From: CAZQFV01 sp964613665
GTDB taxonomy: Bacteria; Chloroflexota; Chloroflexia; DTKN01
Assembly (NCBI GenBank): GCA_964613665.1
Contig: CAZTIG010000001.1
Coordinates: 176,110-240,109, forward strand
Direction of reading: 5' to 3'
DNA length: 64,000 nt
Shown here: positions 59,082 to 64,000 of the stretch, piece by piece
Layout of the letters: the number at the start of each line of letters is the position of its first letter
Numbering within the stretch: position 1 is the first letter of the stretch
The notes under the pieces: model-generated
Seen by the model: the letters and a program-made list of their open reading frames with translations, nothing else
The model's database searches: none
Told to the model about the DNA's origin: nothing
Translations under genes and position numbers: made by a program

Positions 59082-61841
59082 TCAGGGCATGGACACGAGC
59101 GGTAGGTAGACGCCCCAGCGCCGCACTGCCGTCAGGGTGACCGCAGCGGTGACGCTGGCGTCCCATCGCGACGAGGCTTGGACGCCGACGACGTCCTCCT
59201 CGCCCGGCGGACCCGGCGGGACGGCCACCCGCAACCACGACACCTCGGCCTGCCCTGGGCCGAGCGGCTGTGTCTCGGTCGGCGCGGTCGCCGGCCAGGC
59301 CCCGGGCGACAGCTCCAGGGTGTAGCTGTCGGTGTAGCTGCCGGTGTTGGTGATGACTACGTCGAACACGACGGGCTGGCCGCCGAGCGCGCCCAGTAGC
59401 GCGGGCGCGGCGCGCACGCTTACCCCCAGCTCGGCCAGCGCGTAGGTGGTGCCCCGGGCCTCCGCGCCCACCTCTGGTACCGCCGTCGAGCTGATCTGCA
59501 GTCCGAAGACATCGCTCAGGAGCAGGCTGGCCGTGAACACCTGCCGGGGGATGTCCACCGTCACGCGCACCGGGGCGGCCTGCCCCGGCGCCAGGGGCCC
59601 GACTTGCGCATCCAGCAGTCCTGCGGGCCACGCCCCCGGCTGCAGCGCGACGGTGTAGCTGTCGGTCATTTCCCCGGTGTTGGTGACCAGGACCGTGTGC
59701 GTGACCGTGTCGCCCGGGGCGCCGGCGGCGCTGCTGTCGTTGGCCGTGACCCCGGCCGCGGACCGCAGCGTCACCAGTTCGAGCTGTGCGCGCACCTGTG
59801 CGTTCCAGCCCGAGGTGGCCGCCACGGTGACCGTGTCGGTCATGCCGGCGGGGCCGACGGGGATGTCCACCCGCACCAGGGCGGCAGCCGCCGCGCCCGG
59901 GCCCAGTGGTCCTACCTGGCCGGGAACGACCTGCGTGGGCCAGGCGTTGCCGGAGAGCGCGAGGGCGTACGTGTCGCTGTAGTCGCCGCCGTTCGTCACC
60001 ACCAGCGTGTACGTCACGGGGCGACCGGGCAGGCCGGCGCGGTGCGCGTCGTCCGTGCCCATTGCCACGCTCAGATCGGCCACGGCGTAGGTGGTGCCGC
60101 TGGCAGCTGCGGTCACGCTGGGAGCGGCGGCCGAGGTGATCTGCAGCCCGAGGACATCGCTCATTAGCACGGTAGCCGTGAGGGTCGCCGGCGGGATCTG
60201 CACGCGGACGCGGGCCTGGCCGGCCTGCTGGGGCTGCAGCGGCCCGACCAGGGGGTCGAGGAGCGCGGCCGGCCAGTCACCGGGGGCCAGTGCCACGGCG
60301 TAGCTGTCGGCAGCCGTCCCCACGTTGGTGATGGCCACGGTGTGCGTGACCGTCGCGCCGGGCCTGCCGACCGCAGTGCTGGAGCCGGCGGCCACCGCGT
60401 AGGTGACATCCTGGTAGAGGGCGCAGTCCTGGACCGTCGCCGGCCCGTCCACGACCGTGACCGGCCAGTACTGGTCCAGGTAGCCGTCGGCGTGGCAGTG
60501 CAGGGTGTAGGTGCCGGGCAGCAGCAGGCGGTGGTAGTCGCCCACATCGGGGTCGGTGCGCACGATCTTGCCGATCTCGACGACGTCCACGGTCGCGTCC
60601 AGCGGCGCCCCGGTGACGCCGTCATAGACGCGGCCGCGGGCCCCACGGAGCACGCGGGCCATCCACCAGAGCATGGCCTCGCGGTTATAGTCCCAGTAGG
60701 TCCCCATCTGGCCGTAGGAGCCCGGCTGGCCGTTCGAGATCTCGATCGTGACGTGGTGCTCGTTGTGCCAGTAGTAGGCCCAGTCCTGCATGCCCCCGTA
60801 GATCTGGTACCATTGCCACCCGCGGATAACCGGCCCCGGCCAGGGCGCGGACCAGATGATGGGGTTGCGCTGCGCATAGCCTGTTCCATACTCCAGGAAG
60901 ATGGCATCGTCCGGGGCGTAGACCGGGACCACCGGGTCACCCGGCGCGGCAACGGCATCCCACGGGTAGTTGACCACGAGCGCCCCGGTGTGGTAGTTGG
61001 CCCCCATGACGAAGCGGTGGGCGTAGGTAAAGTACATCGCCGCCTGGGTCTCCGGCTCGTGGCCTGAGGGGTCGTCGACCGGGTCGGTGAAGCGGTCGGG
61101 GAAGTTGCGGTTCAGGTCCTTGCCGTTGGCGTTGTAACGGGTGCATGCCTCGTAGCCGTCGGGGTTGTAGATCGGCCAGAGCCAGATCTCGATCTCGTCG
61201 ACCAGTTCCGTCAGGACCGGGTCGGTGCCGTAGCTGTCGGTCAACAGCTCGGCCAGGCGGATGGTCATCTCCGTGCCGACGCCCTCGTTGCCGTGGTGCG
61301 TGCTGACAAAGCGGAACTCGGGCTCGTCCTCCTCGGCGTCGGGGTTGTCCGTGATCTTGAGCACCCACAGCTCGCGCTCCTGCACCGATTGGCCGATGGA
61401 GGTCATGCGCACGATATCGGGGTGGGCCGTGGCGACGGCCTGCATACGGGTGACGAACTGGCTGTAGGTGGGCCAGCCGCTGCACGTCTCCGGGCTGGGG
61501 TTGGGGATCGGCCGGGCGACCAGTCCCAGGTCGGCGAGCTGCTGCGCCTCGGCTGCGTTGATGTAGACGGTCGCCAGCAGGGGCGCGAAGGGCGCCCCGG
61601 GCTGGGGAAAGGGCCGGCCGGGCAGCAGGGGACGCACGTCGGCCACGTCCACGCCGGAGCCGACCAGCAGCGCGAGTGCCTCGGCGCTGGTGAGGAGGAC
61701 CGCCGCCGGATAGCGATCGGAAAAGGGCATCGGCTCCGGGGTCACGTCCGGCCCGGCAGGGGCGGCCTGGCCGAAGCCAGAAGGCAGGAGAGCTACGAGT
61801 ATCGCGACCAGCAGTACCAACGGCGGCAGTCGGCGCAGCAT
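59082..61841 (-). CDS. Secreted M14 zinc carboxypeptidase with repeated NEW3-like domains
   Basis: A 919-residue protein with signal peptide MLRRLPPLVLLVAILVALLP. The carboxypeptidase domain spans about 120-400: zinc ligands His183 and Glu186 (THHGNEGVG) and His284 (ANYHTGAL), substrate residues in YNPDGYE and GKDLNRNFPD, catalytic Glu367 (HHVTIEIS). A small CarboxypepD-regulatory-like domain follows (about 400-470), then four beta-sandwich repeats of about 110 residues (VTHTVAITNVGTAADSYAVA and relatives). The end is GVYLPLVSMP. It is expected to trim C-terminal residues from extracellular peptides, fitting with the secreted protease at 19-23 kb, though the two are not linked. Confidence 0.92.
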   Translation of the reverse strand: MLRRLPPLVLLVAILVALLPSGFGQAAPAGPDVTPEPMPFSDRYPAAVLLTSAEALALLVGSGVDVADVRPLLPGRPFPQPGAPFAPLLATVYINAAEAQQLADLGLVARPIPNPSPETCSGWPTYSQFVTRMQAVATAHPDIVRMTSIGQSVQERELWVLKITDNPDAEEDEPEFRFVSTHHGNEGVGTEMTIRLAELLTDSYGTDPVLTELVDEIEIWLWPIYNPDGYEACTRYNANGKDLNRNFPDRFTDPVDDPSGHEPETQAAMYFTYAHRFVMGANYHTGALVVNYPWDAVAAPGDPVVPVYAPDDAIFLEYGTGYAQRNPIIWSAPWPGPVIRGWQWYQIYGGMQDWAYYWHNEHHVTIEISNGQPGSYGQMGTYWDYNREAMLWWMARVLRGARGRVYDGVTGAPLDATVDVVEIGKIVRTDPDVGDYHRLLLPGTYTLHCHADGYLDQYWPVTVVDGPATVQDCALYQDVTYAVAAGSSTAVGRPGATVTHTVAITNVGTAADSYAVALAPGDWPAALLDPLVGPLQPQQAGQARVRVQIPPATLTATVLMSDVLGLQITSAAAPSVTAAASGTTYAVADLSVAMGTDDAHRAGLPGRPVTYTLVVTNGGDYSDTYALALSGNAWPTQVVPGQVGPLGPGAAAAALVRVDIPVGPAGMTDTVTVAATSGWNAQVRAQLELVTLRSAAGVTANDSSAAGAPGDTVTHTVLVTNTGEMTDSYTVALQPGAWPAGLLDAQVGPLAPGQAAPVRVTVDIPRQVFTASLLLSDVFGLQISSTAVPEVGAEARGTTYALAELGVSVRAAPALLGALGGQPVVFDVVITNTGSYTDSYTLELSPGAWPATAPTETQPLGPGQAEVSWLRVAVPPGPPGEEDVVGVQASSRWDASVTAAVTLTAVRRWGVYLPLVSMP

Positions 61842-61856
61842 GCAATCCTCCTTGAG

Positions 61857-61898
61857 CAGTCAGCGGTCGGCAGTCAGCGATCAGCAACCAGCAGTCAG
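61857..61898. repeat. Heptanucleotide tandem array D (6 units)
   Basis: Six 7-bp units of consensus CAGTCAG (CAGTCAG, CGGTCGG, CAGTCAG, CGATCAG, CAACCAG, CAGTCAG), running into the stop codon of the glycosyltransferase gene, as array C runs into metK. Confidence 0.85.
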
Positions 61899-63034
61899 CG
61901 GGAGTCGAACGCGGCGAGAAGCTTCTCGGCGGCTCTTTCCCAGGTAAAGGCGCGGGCGCGCTCCAGGCCGGCGGTGCGCAGGCGAGCGCGCAGGGCGGCG
62001 TCGGCCAGAAGCCGGCCCAGGCCCTCGCGTATGGAGTCGGTATCCGTTGGCTCCACCAGCACGGCAGCCTCACCGACCACCTCCGGCAGGGAGGAGACGG
62101 CGCTGGTCATGACCGGCGTGCCGCAGGCCATGGCCTCCAGCGGGGGCAGGCCAAAGCCCTCGTAGAGAGAGGGGTAGGCCAGAGCCATGGCCAGGTTGTA
62201 GAGCGCCGGCAGGTCGTCGTCGGGCACATAGCCCAGGAAGCGTACCCAGGGCGCCAGCGCGAGGAGCTCCACGGCGGCGTAGCTCTCGTGATAGAGCCAG
62301 CCCGGCCGGCCGGCGACGATCAGGGGCAGGCGCTCGCTTTCCGGGAGGCCGGCCAGCGCGGCCAGGAGGCGGGGCAGGTTCTTGCGGGGTTCGACCGTCC
62401 CCACGGTCAGCAGGAAGCGCTCCGGCAGGCGGTAGCGCGCGCGAACTCCCTCCAGGTAGGCGCGGTCGGAGAGCGGCCGGAAGGTCGGCTCCACGCCCAG
62501 GTGGAGCACCTGGACGCGCTGCGGGGGGACATGCAGGAAGCGCATCAGGTCCTGGCGGGTGGACTCGGAGTCGGCCAGCACCAGGTCGGCGCGGGCGACG
62601 GAGCGGGGGATGGCCCCGTGCTGGTACCAGCGTAGGGAGGGCACGGCGCACGCGGGGTAGACATGAAAGGCCAGGTCGTGCGTGGTGACGACGCGCCGGC
62701 CGTGGAGCTGTGGCGGCAGCACAGAGTCGGGTGAGTAGAACAGGTCCAGCCGTCCGCAGAGGAGCTCGAGCGGGAGGGGCAGGCGCAGGCGGTACCAGAG
62801 GACGGCGAGCTCGTGGTCGCTGAGGGGCAGGGCGCGCCAGCGCAGCCGCGGGTGCCCGAGGCGCGAGAGGTGGGCGAGGAACGGGGCCGGCCGGCCGCGC
62901 CGGCCCCGTGGGTAGAGCAGGACATACTCGTTCTCCCGGTCGAGCCGCAGCAATGCGGCGATGAGCGCCCGGGCGCAGCGGCCGATGCCGGCCCCCTGCC
63001 ACACGGCCGCGCCGTAGTCGATGCCGATGCGCAT
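61895..63034 (-). CDS. Family GT4 glycosyltransferase
   Basis: A 379-residue GT-B enzyme starting MRIGIDYGAAVWQGAGIGRC; the ATG overlaps the previous stop by one base (TGATG). The N-domain has the GIGRCARALIAALLRL helix, the C-domain FLLTVGTVEPRKNLPRLL and the nucleotide-binding ALAYPSLYEGFGLPPLEAMA (E-x7-E). These are GT4 retaining-transferase signatures, as in mannosyl- and glucosyltransferases for cell-surface glycans. Acceptor and donor are unknown. Longer upstream reading is a shadow of the next gene. Confidence 0.92.
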   Translation of the reverse strand: MRIGIDYGAAVWQGAGIGRCARALIAALLRLDRENEYVLLYPRGRRGRPAPFLAHLSRLGHPRLRWRALPLSDHELAVLWYRLRLPLPLELLCGRLDLFYSPDSVLPPQLHGRRVVTTHDLAFHVYPACAVPSLRWYQHGAIPRSVARADLVLADSESTRQDLMRFLHVPPQRVQVLHLGVEPTFRPLSDRAYLEGVRARYRLPERFLLTVGTVEPRKNLPRLLAALAGLPESERLPLIVAGRPGWLYHESYAAVELLALAPWVRFLGYVPDDDLPALYNLAMALAYPSLYEGFGLPPLEAMACGTPVMTSAVSSLPEVVGEAAVLVEPTDTDSIREGLGRLLADAALRARLRTAGLERARAFTWERAAEKLLAAFDSR

Positions 63035-63858
63035 CAGGCTCTCCCCGCGCGGCGGAAGCGCACGCCGGCCAGGGCGGCGCGGCCGGCGGCGGCCATCTCG
63101 GCCGTGGCCTTGTCCCACTGCCGTCCCTGTCGATCCCGGTAGCGCGGGCAAAGGAAGAACTTGCAGCACGTGGCGCGCCAGTCCTCCTCGTAGCGCAGCC
63201 AGAACTCGCCGCGGTAGACGAGCGGGTGGAGGTCGTCTACGCCGTGGTCGGCCTGCGGCGGAATGGTGCCGTAGCACCAGCCGAAGCGCCAGCTCTCGCC
63301 CGGGAGACGCCCGCGGTGGTAGGTGGACCAGGTGTCGGCCTCGCCGCAGATGCGCCACCAGGGCTGGCCGGCTTCCTGCGCCTCGGCGATGCTGAGCTCG
63401 CCGCAGAGGCGCACGAGCCTCCCGTCGGGAAAGGCGCGCTCGATGCCGGCGTTGCGAAAGACGAGGCGCTGGTCGGCCTCCAGGGCGGCCAGTGCGTCGG
63501 CCGGGCTCGGCCGGCCGGCAGTGTCGAAGCCGAAGCGTTGGCGGTACTCGTTGTCGAACACCAGATAGGCCCCGTACCAGCACTGGTAGCTGGGGCTCTC
63601 GGGGTTCTGGAAGTCGGAGCAGCGCCCGTCGCGGTGAAAGCCGCCGAACCGGGAAAAAGCCACCGCCTCGATCGGGTGGCCGAGCACGCCGGGCAGTGTC
63701 TTGGTCATGAAGCCCGTCAGGCTGACGCGCAGCCAGCCGGCGATGCCCGGCCCCAGGTCCACGGCGAGACCGCGCTGGCGGGCCGGGTTGGGCAGGACGC
63801 ACGCCAGGAGGCGTACGGCCAGGCTTCTCGATGCAGCGATGGTAAGGAAGCGGGCCAT
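63034..63858 (-). CDS. Conserved-looking protein of unknown function, coupled to the glycosyltransferase gene
   Basis: A 274-residue protein starting MARFLTIAASRSLAVRLLAC, with GGAG sites just upstream. I recognise no family. It is rich in Trp, Tyr, Cys and Arg in the second half (WWRICGEADTWSTYH, WRFGWCYGTIPP, CCKFFLCPRYRD), with two Cys pairs that could bind metal. The N-terminus is mildly hydrophobic but not a clear signal. Tight overlap with the GT4 gene suggests a shared process, possibly glycan or polysaccharide assembly. Confidence 0.6.
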   Translation of the reverse strand: MARFLTIAASRSLAVRLLACVLPNPARQRGLAVDLGPGIAGWLRVSLTGFMTKTLPGVLGHPIEAVAFSRFGGFHRDGRCSDFQNPESPSYQCWYGAYLVFDNEYRQRFGFDTAGRPSPADALAALEADQRLVFRNAGIERAFPDGRLVRLCGELSIAEAQEAGQPWWRICGEADTWSTYHRGRLPGESWRFGWCYGTIPPQADHGVDDLHPLVYRGEFWLRYEEDWRATCCKFFLCPRYRDRQGRQWDKATAEMAAAGRAALAGVRFRRAGRA

Positions 63859-63881
63859 TCTCCACTCTCCGGGCGGGCGTC

Positions 63882-63913
63882 CTCGCAGGGGCTGGGGCTT
63901 GTGCCCCTGCGAG
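63882..63913 (-). terminator. Terminator-like hairpin after the last (partial) gene
   Basis: A perfect 11-bp stem CTCGCAGGGGC / GCCCCTGCGAG with a 10-nt loop, 17 bp past the stop at 63931 on the minus strand and before the unknown protein gene. No T-tract. Confidence 0.5.
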
Positions 63914-63930
63914 AACGTCCCGCTCTTTCG

Positions 63931-64000
63931 CTACCGGGTGCCGGACCGGACGACAAGCGGCAGGTAGATCGCGTACTGCGGCGTCGCCGGCAGGACCTCC
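63931..64000 (-). CDS. C-terminal end of a secreted protein with a YLP tail (partial, start off the window)
   Basis: The last 22 codons and stop of a minus-strand gene: EVLPATPQYAIYLPLVVRSG followed by Thr-Arg and TAG. The ending matches the YLP-hydrophobic-Arg/Lys tails of other exported proteins here, so the missing part is most likely an extracellular protein. Nothing else can be said about its function. Confidence 0.7.
   Translation of the reverse strand, partial: EVLPATPQYAIYLPLVVRSGTR

Overview
The window is high-GC DNA (roughly 68% by eye) with almost all genes on the minus strand. Gene content points to the phylum Chloroflexota, probably the Anaerolineae or a nearby class. The signs are two very large SARP/AfsR-type regulators (BTAD plus ATPase plus TPR), many exported multi-domain proteins (FG-GAP, PKD, Kelch, NHL, NEW3-like), Thr/Pro-rich lipoprotein linkers, and a recurring C-terminal Tyr-Leu-Pro motif on secreted proteins. 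Taxonomy is inferred from content only. I saw no rRNA, tRNA, CRISPR array, transposase or phage gene.

Layout. 1-3161 is a molybdenum-cofactor operon on the minus strand: a consensus promoter, a Moco riboswitch with a terminator-like expression platform, then moaA, moaC, a MOSC-domain gene and glmU (cut by the window edge). 3175-8402 holds a CinA-like protein, a GT-C-like membrane protein, an adenosine-specific kinase and a MIO-type histidine ammonia-lyase with Cys in place of the usual Ser of the Ala-Ser-Gly triad. 8611-12846 is a heterodimeric ABC exporter. 13017-23633 encodes exported proteins: a 14-repeat FG-GAP/PKD protein, a Tat/lipoprotein amidohydrolase, and a Kelch plus gingipain-like (C25) protease translationally coupled to a small unknown protein. 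23815-28588 holds the first giant SARP regulator and a damaged GlsB/YeaQ gene. 28354-34578 holds a clan-A glycoside hydrolase, gatD, an agmatinase-family enzyme, metK and malQ. 34678-39295 has two beta-propeller lipoproteins. 39453-43004 is a divergent pair: a small protein homologous to the one at 23.5 kb, and a second giant SARP regulator. 43095-47305 has a GNAT-like protein, a GPH-type sugar symporter, a GAF protein, and divergently a 41-residue exported peptide and a lipoprotein.

47283-59032 is one tightly overlapping chemosensory operon (cheR, three receptors, cheW, cheY, cheB, cheA) that ends in an alpha/alpha-toroid protein. 59082-64000 has an M14 carboxypeptidase, a GT4 glycosyltransferase, an unknown protein, and the C-terminus of another exported protein.

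Patterns worth following: (1) both giant SARP regulators sit beside a paralogue of the same small Trp-Arg protein, and the second pair shares an intergenic 11-bp-period direct repeat of the kind SARPs bind; (2) five exported proteins or fragments end in a YLP-hydrophobic C-terminal motif; (3) five intergenic tandem arrays with 7- or 8-bp periods but unrelated unit sequences; (4) a chemosensory operon carrying a toroid enzyme-like gene, with no flagellar genes in view. Many promoters here are close to consensus (TTGAC-17-TATAAT type), so transcription starts can be placed with fair confidence.
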